Shown here: positions 1 to 9,109 of the stretch, one piece after another
How the letters are laid out: the number at the start of each line of letters is the position of its first letter
How positions within the stretch are numbered: position 1 is the stretch's first letter
Assembly: GCA_044867425.1 (NCBI GenBank)
Contig: JBIOUX010000152.1
Coordinates: forward strand, 1-64,000
Length of the DNA stretch: 64,000 nt
Direction: 5' to 3'
Origin: CAWBJP01 sp044867425
GTDB lineage: Bacteria > Actinomycetota > Acidimicrobiia > IMCC26256 > BP-133
Notes under the pieces: model-generated
The model's database searches: none
The model's input: only the letters and a program-made list of their open reading frames with translations
Told to the model about the DNA's origin: nothing
Translations under genes and position numbers: made by a program

Positions 1-1269
<1,269 letters not shown>

Positions 1270-1294
1270 CTTTGCTCCACGACTCCTTCTGCCA

Positions 1295-2167
1295 TTACTC
1301 CTTGAGGGCCTCGGCGCCGCCGAGGATCTCGGCGATCTCCTTCGTGATGACAGCCTGCCGGGCCCGGTTGTACTGCCGGGTCAGCTGGGTCACCATGTCC
1401 GACGCGTTGTCCGTGGCCAGCTTCATCGCCATCCGCCGCGCCACCTGCTCCGCCGCCACCGCCTCGGCCAGCACCGAGTACATGAGCTGGCGCCCGTAGA
1501 GCGGCAGGAGCCGGTCGAGGATCTCCTCGGCACTGGGCTCGAAGATCGGCGGGGGCCCAGGGGTGGCATCGCTCTCCTCGGGCGCGATGGGGAAGAGCCG
1601 GAGCACCGTGGGCGGCTGGCGTCCCACGCTCTCCCAGTGCGGGTAGACGACGAGCACCTCGTCCACTTCGTTGTTGAGGAACGGAGCGGCCAGCTCGCGG
1701 AGGAAGAACTCCGCGTCCTCGGGTGTGGGCCGGTCGCTGAGCTCGTCGACGTAGGTCTTCTCCAGCTCGAAGCCCCGGAAGCGCAGCGCGCTGATCCCCT
1801 TCTTGCCCGCCACGTACAGACGCACCGTGTGCCCGGCGGCCTCCTTGGCGGCATGGGTGTCACGGGCCAGGCGGATCAGGTTGGTGTTGAAGCCGCCGGC
1901 CAGGCCCCGGTTGGCGGTGATGAGGAACAGCAGCGTCCGCGTGCCCGGGCGCACCTGGAAGTAGGGCCACTTGGAGACGTCCACGCCGCTGGAGCCGATC
2001 TCGCGCATGAGCTCGGCCAGGTTCTCGAGATAGGGCCCGGAGGACGCCACCCGCTGCTGGGCGGACTTGAGCTTCGCCGTGGCCACCATCTCCATGGTGC
2101 GCGTGATCTTCTTCGTGGAGGAGACGCTCTTGATGCGCTTCCGGATGACCTTCGGCTGCTCGGGCAT
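1295..2167 (-). CDS. atpG: ATP synthase F1 gamma subunit
   Basis: Central rotating stalk of F1; couples proton flow through the c-ring to the catalytic beta sites. It has 290 residues, normal for the family. The N-terminal helix carries the conserved IKSVSSTKKITRTMEMVA pattern and the C-terminal helix contains YNRARQAVITKEI. The reading frame is open further upstream into the atpA tail, but the ATG at 2167, preceded by AGGTGA, gives the family-standard N-terminus. It lies 19 bp after atpA and 25 bp before atpD. An acidic insert near the middle (around IAPEESDATPG) looks lineage-specific. Confidence 0.97.
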   Translation of the reverse strand: MPEQPKVIRKRIKSVSSTKKITRTMEMVATAKLKSAQQRVASSGPYLENLAELMREIGSSGVDVSKWPYFQVRPGTRTLLFLITANRGLAGGFNTNLIRLARDTHAAKEAAGHTVRLYVAGKKGISALRFRGFELEKTYVDELSDRPTPEDAEFFLRELAAPFLNNEVDEVLVVYPHWESVGRQPPTVLRLFPIAPEESDATPGPPPIFEPSAEEILDRLLPLYGRQLMYSVLAEAVAAEQVARRMAMKLATDNASDMVTQLTRQYNRARQAVITKEIAEILGGAEALKE

Positions 2168-2186
2168 GGATTCACCTGGACCCTCA

Positions 2187-3842
2187 CTAGTGGGCCGCGG
2201 CCTTCTTTCCCTTCTTGCCCTTCTTGGAGGTGCCGGCTTCGGCCGCCAGCTCCTCGGCTGCCTCCTCGTCCCCCTGCTCCCTCGCCTCCTCGGCCAGCGC
2301 GGCCGGAGAGTCGGGGGCATCGGTGCTGCCCTGCCACAGGCGGCTCTTGAACGAGGAGATCTCCTCCTTGAGCTTGGCCGCCGTGTCGTCCTCCAGGGTC
2401 TTGGTCTCCTTGATGGTCTTGAGGGCCTCGCTGTTCATCTCCCGCAGGGCGGTGATCATCTCCTGCTCGAAGCGCTTGATCTCCTCGACGGGGACGTCGT
2501 CCATGAGCCCCTGGCCCACGGCGAAGATGGTGGCCACCTGCTCCTCCATGGGCCACACGGCGGCCGTCGTCTGCTTGAGGACCTCGACCGTGCGCTCCCC
2601 CCGGGCCAGCTGCGCTTTCGTCCCCGCGTCGAGGTCGCTGGCGAACTGGGCGAACGCCTCCAGCTCCCGGTACTGGGCCAGGTCGAGGCGCAGCTTGCCC
2701 GCCACCTTCTTCATGGCCTTGGTCTGGGCGTTCCCGCCCACCCGGCTGACGGAGATGCCGACGTTCACCGCCGGGCGCACCCCGGCGTAGAACAGGTCGG
2801 GCTCGAGGTAGATCTGGCCGTCGGTGATGGAGATGACGTTGGTGGGGATGTAGGCCGACACGTCGCCCGCTTGGGTCTCGATGATGGGCAGGGCGGTGAG
2901 CGAGCCGCCGCCGCGCTCGTCGCTCAGCTTGGCCGAGCGCTCCAGCAGGCGGCTGTGGCAGTAGAAGACGTCGCCCGGATAGGCCTCGCGGCCCGGGGGC
3001 CGACGCAGGAGGAGCGACAGCTGGCGGTAGGAGGCGGCCTGCTTGGACAGGTCGTCGTAGACGCAGAGGGTGTGCTTGCCCTGCTCGTACATGAAGTACT
3101 CGGCCATGGCGGCGCCGGCGTAGGGGGCGATGTACTGCATCGGTGCCGGGTCGTTGGCCGTGGCGCTGACCACGATCGTGTAGTCCATGGCGCCGTTGGC
3201 GCGCAGTGTCTCGACGATGCCCGCCACCGTGGACGCCTTGAGGCCGATGGCCACGTAGACGCAGATGACGTCGCTGTCCTTCTGGTTGATGATGGCGTCG
3301 AGGGCGACCGAGGTCTTGCCCGTCTCGCGGTCGCCGATGATCAGCTCCCGCTGGCCCCGGCCGATGGGGATCATCCCGTCGATGGCCTTGATGCCGGTCA
3401 TGAGCGGCTCTTTCACCGGCTGGCGGTCGGCGATGCCGGGTGCCTTTCCCTCCATGGGCATGAGGTGGGTCGTCTCGATCGGCCCCTTGCCGTCGATGGG
3501 CTGCGACAGGGGGGTCACCACCCGCCCGATGAGGGCCTCTCCGGCCGGCACCGAGAGCACACGGCCCGTGCGTTTGACGGTCTGCCCTTCCTGGATGTCG
3601 AAGTAGTCGCCCAGGATGACGATACCGACCGAGTCCTCCTCGAGGTTCAGCGCCAGGCCGAACGACCCGTTCTCGAACTCCACCATCTCGCTGGCCATGG
3701 CCTGCTGGAGGCCGTAGGCGCGGGCGATGCCGTCGCCGACCTCGAGCACGGTGCCGACCTCGTCGGTGCGGAGATCGACGTCGAAGGACTCGATCTGCTT
3801 GCGGATGATCGAGCTGATCTCGTCGGTTCTGATCTGCGGCAT
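2187..3842 (-). CDS. atpA: ATP synthase F1 alpha subunit
   Basis: Non-catalytic nucleotide-binding subunit of F1. The protein has 551 residues, about 40 more than the common length. The P-loop GDRETGKTSVALD lies near residues 169-181, and the blocks GRVVTPLSQPIDGKG and ITDGQIYLEPDLF are intact. The extra length is a C-terminal tail, first acidic and Ala/Glu-rich, then lysine-rich (SKKGKKGKK), after the normal alpha C-terminal domain. ATG start at 3842, 6 bp after the atpH stop. The fold and operon position leave no doubt about identity; the role of the tail is unknown. Confidence 0.98.
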   Translation of the reverse strand: MPQIRTDEISSIIRKQIESFDVDLRTDEVGTVLEVGDGIARAYGLQQAMASEMVEFENGSFGLALNLEEDSVGIVILGDYFDIQEGQTVKRTGRVLSVPAGEALIGRVVTPLSQPIDGKGPIETTHLMPMEGKAPGIADRQPVKEPLMTGIKAIDGMIPIGRGQRELIIGDRETGKTSVALDAIINQKDSDVICVYVAIGLKASTVAGIVETLRANGAMDYTIVVSATANDPAPMQYIAPYAGAAMAEYFMYEQGKHTLCVYDDLSKQAASYRQLSLLLRRPPGREAYPGDVFYCHSRLLERSAKLSDERGGGSLTALPIIETQAGDVSAYIPTNVISITDGQIYLEPDLFYAGVRPAVNVGISVSRVGGNAQTKAMKKVAGKLRLDLAQYRELEAFAQFASDLDAGTKAQLARGERTVEVLKQTTAAVWPMEEQVATIFAVGQGLMDDVPVEEIKRFEQEMITALREMNSEALKTIKETKTLEDDTAAKLKEEISSFKSRLWQGSTDAPDSPAALAEEAREQGDEEAAEELAAEAGTSKKGKKGKKAAAH

Positions 3843-3848
3843 CGGTTC

Positions 3849-4406
3849 CTATCCCTGTGGCTGCGGGGCGACGAGGATTCGCCGCAAGTCCTGGAGACCC
3901 CGGCGGATGGTCCCGTCGAGGACGGAGTCGCCGAGGTTGACCCGGATGCCGCCGATGACCCCCGGGTCGATGCGTTCGTGGAGAACGACGGTCTTCTTCG
4001 TCCGCTGCTCCAGCGCGGCGCGCAGTGCCTCGGCCAGATCGGCATCCAACTTCCGGGCCGTCGTCACGCCGGCCCGGACGAGCCCCTCGTGCCGGTCCCG
4101 GTAACGGGCGTACTCTTGGACGACGTTGTCGAAGAGCGTCTCCCGGCGCTTCTGGACGAGGATGTGGAGAAGCCCGAGGACCGGGCGGCCCACCTTCCCC
4201 TCGAACGCCAGATTGATGATCCGCCGCTTGTCGTCCCGGCGGAAGTGGGGCATGTTGAAGAACGCCTGCAGCTCGGCGTCGAGCCCGTTGAGCGCGGTCT
4301 GGACAGCGTTCAGGTCGTCGTAGATGCTGCCCACGGCCTGCTCCTGGCAGCCGATGTCGAAGAGCGCCTGGGCGTAGACGCGGGCGGCGGCGGGCGAGAC
4401 GTTCAC
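3849..4406 (-). CDS. atpH: ATP synthase F1 delta subunit
   Basis: Peripheral-stalk subunit (OSCP family) joining the b subunit to the top of F1. The protein has 185 residues. The start is the GTG at 4406, whose GTGA overlaps the atpF stop by 4 bp; the open frame continues upstream but only as a shadow of atpF. The C-terminal half has the family pattern VVLHERIDPGVIGGIRVNLG and DGTIRRGLQDLRRIL. The gene lies between atpF and atpA, the standard order. Overlap with atpF suggests translational coupling. Confidence 0.95.
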   Translation of the reverse strand: MNVSPAAARVYAQALFDIGCQEQAVGSIYDDLNAVQTALNGLDAELQAFFNMPHFRRDDKRRIINLAFEGKVGRPVLGLLHILVQKRRETLFDNVVQEYARYRDRHEGLVRAGVTTARKLDADLAEALRAALEQRTKKTVVLHERIDPGVIGGIRVNLGDSVLDGTIRRGLQDLRRILVAPQPQG

Positions 4407-4939
4407 AGCCGGGTGGCCACCTCTTCGACCACCTCTCGGGCCAGCCGGCGGTGGTCCTCGTCGCCGAGCTCGCGCTTGAGCAGCCGGGCGGACGCCTCGA
4501 GCGTCAGCTCCACCGCGGCCCGCCTGAGCTCGTCGACCGCCTTGGCCCGCTCCAGGTCGATCTCCTTCTTGGCCCGTTCCCGCTGGGCGGTGATCTCCTC
4601 CTGAGCGGCGGCCACGGCCTCGTTCTTGGCGTTCTCGGCCGCGGCGCGGGCTTCGGCGAAGAACTTCTGCGCCTCCCGGCGCGTCTCCTCGAGGAGCTGC
4701 TCCTGCTTCTCGGCCAGCTCCCGGGCCCGGGCCTCGGCCTCCTCCGCCTTCTTGAGCCCCTCGGCGATCCGCAGCTCGCGCGCCTCCATCGTGTTCTGGA
4801 GGGCCGGCCACGCCACCTTTCTCAAGATGAGGAAGGTGACGATGAAGGCCACCCAGACCCAGGCGGCCGTGGCGAAGTTGAGGTCCGTGAAGCTGGGTTC
4901 CTTTTCCGCCTCGGCGGCGAGGAGGAGCGTCCAGCCCAT
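4403..4939 (-). CDS. atpF: ATP synthase F0 b subunit
   Basis: Membrane-anchored stator stalk of F0F1. The protein has 178 residues. One transmembrane segment near residues 25-45 (AAWVWVAFIVTFLILRKVAW) is followed by a long charged helix, rich in Ala, Glu, Lys and Arg, that forms the dimeric coiled coil. ATG at 4939, 3 bp after the atpE stop. Its TGA overlaps the GTG of atpH. No second b or b' gene is visible, so the stalk is probably a homodimer. Confidence 0.95.
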   Translation of the reverse strand: MGWTLLLAAEAEKEPSFTDLNFATAAWVWVAFIVTFLILRKVAWPALQNTMEARELRIAEGLKKAEEAEARARELAEKQEQLLEETRREAQKFFAEARAAAENAKNEAVAAAQEEITAQRERAKKEIDLERAKAVDELRRAAVELTLEASARLLKRELGDEDHRRLAREVVEEVATRL

Positions 4940-4942
4940 GGC

Positions 4943-5230
4943 TTAGGCCGGACCGCCGGCCGTGCCCTGGACGAGCAGGCAGACGACGACGGCGAACAGG
5001 CACACGCCCTCGATGAACGCCGCGGTGATGATGGTCACGCCGCGGATGTCATCGGCGGCCTCGGGCTGGCGGGCGATCGACTCCGTGGCGCTCGAGGCGA
5101 TGCGGCCGATGCCCATCCCGGCCCCGATGGCCGCCAGTCCGGCCCCGAAGCCGGCGCCCATGAGGCCGAATCCCCAGTTCTGTCCGGGTTCGGCGGCCTG
5201 GGCGAGGACGAGTGCGAGCAGTGCATCCAT
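4943..5230 (-). CDS. atpE: ATP synthase F0 c subunit (proteolipid)
   Basis: Forms the rotating c-ring that carries ions through the membrane. The protein has 95 residues with two hydrophobic helices. Helix 1 has the glycine-rich packing motif (GAGFGAGLAAIGAGMGIG) and helix 2 carries the essential carboxylate as Glu in AAFIEGVCLF. The residue after that Glu is Gly rather than Ser/Thr, so a proton-driven enzyme is likelier than a sodium-driven one; this is inference. There is a short N-terminal leader of about 20 residues before helix 1. ATG at 5230, 20 bp after atpB. Confidence 0.95.
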   Translation of the reverse strand: MDALLALVLAQAAEPGQNWGFGLMGAGFGAGLAAIGAGMGIGRIASSATESIARQPEAADDIRGVTIITAAFIEGVCLFAVVVCLLVQGTAGGPA

Positions 5231-5250
5231 GGGTTCTCCTGACTCCCTTT

Positions 5251-6021
5251 CTAGTGTTCCTCGGCCACGGCCAGGCTCAAGAAGATGGCCGTGAGCACGG
5301 TGAAGATGTATGCCTGGATCAATGCCACCAGTACCTCGAACAACATGATGAAGAGGACGAAGCCGAACGAGGCGATCGTCGACGGGACGCCGAGAAAGCC
5401 CTTGTTGGCGTTGGCGGTTCCGTACAGGAAGCCGAAGAGGACCAAGAGGATGGCGTGGCCGCCCGTCATGTTGGCGAAGAGACGGACGGTCAGGGCGAAG
5501 GGCTTGGTGAAGAGCCCGATGAACTCGATGACGAACACCAGTGGCCAGAGGAAGACGGGGGTGCCGTGGGGCACGAGGTTGATCCAGTACCCGACGTAGC
5601 CGTGCTGCCGCATGCCCGCCACCTGGATCATGATGAACACCATCAGGGCCAGGGCGCCGGTCACGGCCAGGTTGCCGGTCGCCGTGCGCTCCCAGGGGTT
5701 CAGCGGGAAGGGCAACAGCCCGAAGGCGTTGGAGAAGAGGATGAAGAAGAAGAGGGTCCAGAAGAACGGCAGGTAGCGGCGGCCGCGCTCGGGACCGAGC
5801 CACGGATAGACGATGTCGTCCCGTACGAAGACGAGCGCCACCTCGAGCAGGGCCACGATCCCCCTCTTGTGGGGGACCTCCCGGACCCGCCGGGCCGCGA
5901 ACGTGAAGAGGCCGGTCGTGAACAGGGCGACCATGGCGATGAGGATCTGGTGGGCGGTGACGCCGCCCGGCAGCTTGTAGTCGAGGAGGTGGTGGACGAC
6001 CTCAACGGCCAGGAACGTCAT
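5251..6021 (-). CDS. atpB: ATP synthase F0 a subunit
   Basis: Integral membrane subunit forming the proton half-channels against the c-ring. It has 256 residues with five to six transmembrane helices. The essential arginine of the penultimate helix is present in LTVRLFANMTGGH, and the last helix contains EVLVALIQAYIFTVLTAIF. The ATG at 6021 overlaps the TGA of the AtpI-like gene by 4 bp (ATGA). Standard length and position. Confidence 0.97.
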   Translation of the reverse strand: MTFLAVEVVHHLLDYKLPGGVTAHQILIAMVALFTTGLFTFAARRVREVPHKRGIVALLEVALVFVRDDIVYPWLGPERGRRYLPFFWTLFFFILFSNAFGLLPFPLNPWERTATGNLAVTGALALMVFIMIQVAGMRQHGYVGYWINLVPHGTPVFLWPLVFVIEFIGLFTKPFALTVRLFANMTGGHAILLVLFGFLYGTANANKGFLGVPSTIASFGFVLFIMLFEVLVALIQAYIFTVLTAIFLSLAVAEEH

Positions 6022-6407
6022 GCCGTCCTCCGCGTGCTGCCCACCGAGCGCTCCACCAGGACCATCTCGACGCCGAGGTACACGAAGAAGAAGACCAGGA
6101 ACGTGAGGGCGAAGGCGGCCGGGTCCACCGATCCGGTGCGGCGGAAGAAGAGCATCAGGCCGACCAGCACCAGGAGCCGGACGAGGAATCCCCCGACCAG
6201 CGTGGTCATGACCGACTTCATCCCCTGGCGGAGCGTCCGGCGGGTGACGACATAACCCACGGCCAGGTTCACGAGCCCGAGGCCGGCGCCGATCATGGCC
6301 CCCCGCGCGCCGTCCCCATCCAGTTCGACGAACGCCAGCGACGCCACCACCAGGAGGCCGATGAAGGCTCCCACCATGATCAGCCCCTGGGTGGCCGTGC
6401 GCGTCAC
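6018..6407 (-). CDS. AtpI-like small membrane protein
   Basis: Small hydrophobic protein of 129 residues encoded directly before atpB, the place of the ATP synthase I protein, which is thought to help assemble the c-ring. Four transmembrane segments can be seen (around residues 8-26, 38-55, 66-86 and 97-115), separated by an Arg-rich loop RRTLRQG. GTG start at 6407, overlapping the upstream stop by 4 bp; its own TGA overlaps atpB. The assignment rests on topology and position more than on motifs, so the exact role is inferred. Confidence 0.8.
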   Translation of the reverse strand: MTRTATQGLIMVGAFIGLLVVASLAFVELDGDGARGAMIGAGLGLVNLAVGYVVTRRTLRQGMKSVMTTLVGGFLVRLLVLVGLMLFFRRTGSVDPAAFALTFLVFFFVYLGVEMVLVERSVGSTRRTA

Positions 6408-6772
6408 TTCTTCTTCTCCGGCCTGTCCGGTGCGAGCACCGTCCGGACGAGGCTCCAGGTCGCGCCCACGAAGCCCAGGAGCAGGAACACCACGGTGAAG
6501 AGCGGCGACGTGTCGAACCGCTCGTCCAGCCAGATGCCGGCGAGGGTCAGGATGAGGATGGTGAGGGCGAACTGGACCCCTACCCCGGCGAACCGGAGGT
6601 ACTTCCGTTCGACGCGCCGCCGGTCTTCTCCGGGATACGTCGCAAGTTTCCTTTCGAGATGAGCTACCGGGGGGTGCACCGGGGGCACGTTAGTCGTCCT
6701 GGCTCCGTCGCCGTGTTTTCGCCTTGTGAATTTCTTCACGTACTCTAACAGGCCGCCTGCCAGGCCCGGCAA
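6404..6772 (-). CDS. AtpZ/AtpI-family membrane protein
   Basis: Two hydrophobic segments near the C-terminus (about residues 64-83 and 91-112) follow a basic, Pro-rich N-terminal region; the protein ends in PEKKK. This matches the short AtpZ/AtpI-type proteins found at the head of atp operons, proposed to help F0 assembly or Mg/Ca transport. The start is uncertain: the TTG at 6772 is the most upstream choice, and the GTG 30-33 bp further in is an alternative with similar merit. No strong ribosome binding site marks either. It overlaps the next gene by 4 bp. Confidence 0.75.
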   Translation of the reverse strand: MPGLAGGLLEYVKKFTRRKHGDGARTTNVPPVHPPVAHLERKLATYPGEDRRRVERKYLRFAGVGVQFALTILILTLAGIWLDERFDTSPLFTVVFLLLGFVGATWSLVRTVLAPDRPEKKK

Positions 6773-6796
6773 TGAGGATCAGCGTTCTTGTGAATT
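6723..6796. repeat. Paired CTTGTGAATT direct repeat at head of atp operon
   Basis: CTTGTGAATT occurs at 6723-6732 and again at 6787-6796, 64 bp apart, in an unusually AT-rich patch. The second copy is in the gap between the wecA-like gene and the AtpZ-like gene; the first falls inside the N-terminal codons of the latter. It may mark the atp promoter region, but no clear -35/-10 pair was found. Confidence 0.3.
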
Positions 6797-6826
6797 ATTT
6801 CCCGTGAGCTCCGGAATGGCCGCCGT

Positions 6827-8086
6827 TCAGGGCCGGCGGGGGTTGCGGCCCTCACCGGGATGGAACGGGATGACCTCGCCGCCCACGGCCTCGTCCAGGT
6901 CGACCTCCTCGTCGGGCAGCACCACGTCGTCCAGGTCCGTCTCGGGGAGGGCGACTCCTTCGGGGGACACCTCTTGGCCCCCGGGGGCCCGGTCCCGCCG
7001 GGTGCGGCGGGCGACGGGGTGGAAGACGGCGTAGAGAAGGAGGGCGAGGGCGGCGATCCCGAAGGGGACGAGGGCGTTGCCCTCGTTGGTGTAGGTGGGG
7101 GCGAGGACGAAGCCGGCCAGCAGCGCCGTCCAGGCCCACAGGATGAACACCGCCCGGCGCTGGCCGTGGCCGAGGCGCATGAGCCGGTGGTGGAGGTGCT
7201 CCTTGTCGGGCACGGCGATGGACTGGCGGCGCAGCGCCCGGCGGACGACGGCCAGGGCGATGTCGAGCATGGGGACGCCCAGGATGACGAACGGGATGAC
7301 GAGGGGGGCGAAGAAGAAGAACGTCTGGCCGCTGAACTGGTCGGCCGTCCGTCCCCCCACCACGATGGTGGTGGCGGCCAGCAGCAGGCCCAGGAACAGA
7401 GAGCCGGCGTCGCCCATGAAGATCCGGGCCGGGTGGATGTTGTGGGGCAGGAAACCGAGGCACACGCCCACGGCGATGATGGCCACCAGCGGGGCGAGGT
7501 TGGAGTCGGCCAGCAGGCCGGCGTCGCCCAGGCGGATGGCGTAGAGGAAGAAGGCCACCCCGGCCACCGCCACCACGCCGGCGGCCAGGCCGTCCAGCCC
7601 ATCGATGAGATTGATGGCGTTGGCCATGATGGCCACCCAGATGACGGTCATGAGCGGCGACAGGTCGGCGGAGAGCACCACGAAGCCGGCGAAGGGGATC
7701 CGGAAGAACAGCAGCGTGACCCCGAGCAGGGAGAGCAGGCTGCCGGAGAACACCTGACCGGCCAGCTTGGCCGGCGGCGATACCTCCCGCAGGTCGTCGA
7801 GGGCGCCCACGGCGAACATGGCCGTCGCCCCGACCAGGAGCCCCATGGGTTCGGACGAGCCCCGGAACACGTCCCGGAAGGCGGGCAGCAGCGACGCCAC
7901 CCCCATGGCGGCCAGGAACCCCCCGTACATGGCCGCCCCGCCCAGGGTGGGGGTGGGCCGCTCGTGGACCCGCCGCGGGTCGGGGGAGACGACGGCCCCG
8001 AGACGCAGGGCGGCGCGGCGCACCACGGGGGTCAGCGCCCAGGTGACGAATCCGGCGACGGCCAGGATGAAGAGGTACTCCGCCAT
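6827..8086 (-). CDS. wecA: UDP-GlcNAc/MurNAc-type polyprenyl-phosphate phosphosugar transferase (MraY/WecA family)
   Basis: Membrane enzyme that moves a sugar-1-phosphate from a UDP-sugar to polyprenyl phosphate, the first step of lipid-linked polysaccharide assembly. The protein has 419 residues and about 10-11 helices. Family motifs are present: GALDDLREVSPPAKL, NAINLIDGLDGLAAG, RIFMGDAGSLFLG and the His-rich HLHHRLMRLGH loop. The start is the ATG at 8086 (MAEYLFIL); an in-frame upstream extension to 8152 lacks family resemblance. A hydrophilic tail of about 60 residues rich in Asp/Glu follows the last helix. Placement just before the atp operon is the actinobacterial norm. It could prime the polysaccharide cluster at 14079-24865, which has no visible initiating transferase. 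Confidence 0.88.
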   Translation of the reverse strand: MAEYLFILAVAGFVTWALTPVVRRAALRLGAVVSPDPRRVHERPTPTLGGAAMYGGFLAAMGVASLLPAFRDVFRGSSEPMGLLVGATAMFAVGALDDLREVSPPAKLAGQVFSGSLLSLLGVTLLFFRIPFAGFVVLSADLSPLMTVIWVAIMANAINLIDGLDGLAAGVVAVAGVAFFLYAIRLGDAGLLADSNLAPLVAIIAVGVCLGFLPHNIHPARIFMGDAGSLFLGLLLAATTIVVGGRTADQFSGQTFFFFAPLVIPFVILGVPMLDIALAVVRRALRRQSIAVPDKEHLHHRLMRLGHGQRRAVFILWAWTALLAGFVLAPTYTNEGNALVPFGIAALALLLYAVFHPVARRTRRDRAPGGQEVSPEGVALPETDLDDVVLPDEEVDLDEAVGGEVIPFHPGEGRNPRRP

Positions 8087-8254
8087 ACCAGCCGACAAGG
8101 ATCGCACGTCGCAGCGCTCCTCCGCCGTCTTTAGCCACTGACGGCGTCGCAAAACGGTCGACCGGTCATTTCTTCCGTCTTCGCCCGAGGGCGGGAACCC
8201 GACCGCCTCCCGGGCTGACTACCTGCCCAAACACCGACGGCTGGAGGAGTTCAG

Positions 8255-8989
8255 ATGCGTGCCACCACCCGACTCTGCGTCGCCATCGGCGCCGGCGCCC
8301 TGGGCCTGGCCCTGTCGGCCGCGCCCGCCCTGGCCCATGTCACCGCCAACCCCGACGAGGCCCCGGCCGGCGGCTACGCCTACAGCCAGTTCCGGGTCGG
8401 CCACGGCTGCGAGGGCTCCCCCACCACCAAGGTGACCATCTTCATCCCTGACGGGGTGGTATCGGTCAAGCCCGAGATCGAGCCGGGCTGGAAGGTGGAG
8501 ACCAAGATCGGCGCCATCACGCCCTTTGACAACCACGGGGAGACCGTCTCCGAGGGCGTGAAGGAGGTCACCTTCACGGCTGACACCCCCCTGCCCGACG
8601 ACCGCATGACCCAGTTCGGGATCTCCATGAAGATGCCCGACAAGGCCGGGACGACCCTCAACTTCCCCACCGTCCAGGTCTGCCAGCAGGGCGAGACCCG
8701 CTGGATCGACATCCCGGTCGAAGGCCAGGAGGAGCCCGAGCACCCCGCTCCCGGCATCAAGCTGGTGGCCGCCACGCTCGAAGAGGACGGCCACGCCCCC
8801 GCCGGCACCCCGACCGCCAACAAGACTGAGGGTGAGGCGACGGCGACGGACGGCGAGGACGCGGCTGCGGTTCAGGCCGGCCGGGTAAAGGGCGACGGTA
8901 ATGCACTGGCCATCATCGCCCTCATCGTCGGCGCCGCCGGGCTCCTCACCGGCGGCTACTCCCTGGTCACGCTGCGCAAGCGCGCCTGA
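8255..8989 (+). CDS. YcnI-family (DUF1775) secreted copper-binding protein
   Basis: Exported protein of 244 residues. A signal peptide ends at ALAHV near residue 28, so the mature chain would begin with His, the residue used for copper binding in YcnI. The conserved core runs to about residue 165 and includes VKPEIEPGWKVETK, with the Trp expected near the metal site. An acidic linker and one C-terminal transmembrane helix with a basic stop (LRKRA) anchor it to the membrane. The start ATG follows GGAGGAG by 6 nt. The downstream hairpin at 9001-9035 probably ends the transcript. A role in copper handling is inferred from the family; no copper pump or chaperone gene is adjacent. Confidence 0.88.
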   Translation: MRATTRLCVAIGAGALGLALSAAPALAHVTANPDEAPAGGYAYSQFRVGHGCEGSPTTKVTIFIPDGVVSVKPEIEPGWKVETKIGAITPFDNHGETVSEGVKEVTFTADTPLPDDRMTQFGISMKMPDKAGTTLNFPTVQVCQQGETRWIDIPVEGQEEPEHPAPGIKLVAATLEEDGHAPAGTPTANKTEGEATATDGEDAAAVQAGRVKGDGNALAIIALIVGAAGLLTGGYSLVTLRKRA

Positions 8990-9000
8990 GGCCCCCCATC

Positions 9001-9035
9001 GGACGCCCGGAGGCACCCCGACCCTCCGGGCGTCC
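9001..9035 (+). terminator. Strong hairpin after ycnI-like gene
   Basis: A perfect 13-bp inverted repeat, GGACGCCCGGAGG and CCTCCGGGCGTCC, with a 9-nt loop, starts 11 bp after the stop. There is no T-tract, as is common for terminators in high-GC actinobacteria. Confidence 0.7.
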
Positions 9036-9109
9036 AGACCTTCGTTGCGGCCGGCTCGCAGCCGTCAGGCCGGTTGGACAGACCAGCCGGCGGACAGGAG
9101 ACCCGCTCC

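Noticed and set aside
2067..4604. 845-codon open frame on the plus strand opposite atpG, atpA and atpH
   Set aside because: Antisense shadow produced by high GC; composition is dominated by Gly, Arg, Leu and His with no domain, while the minus strand holds clear ATP synthase subunits.
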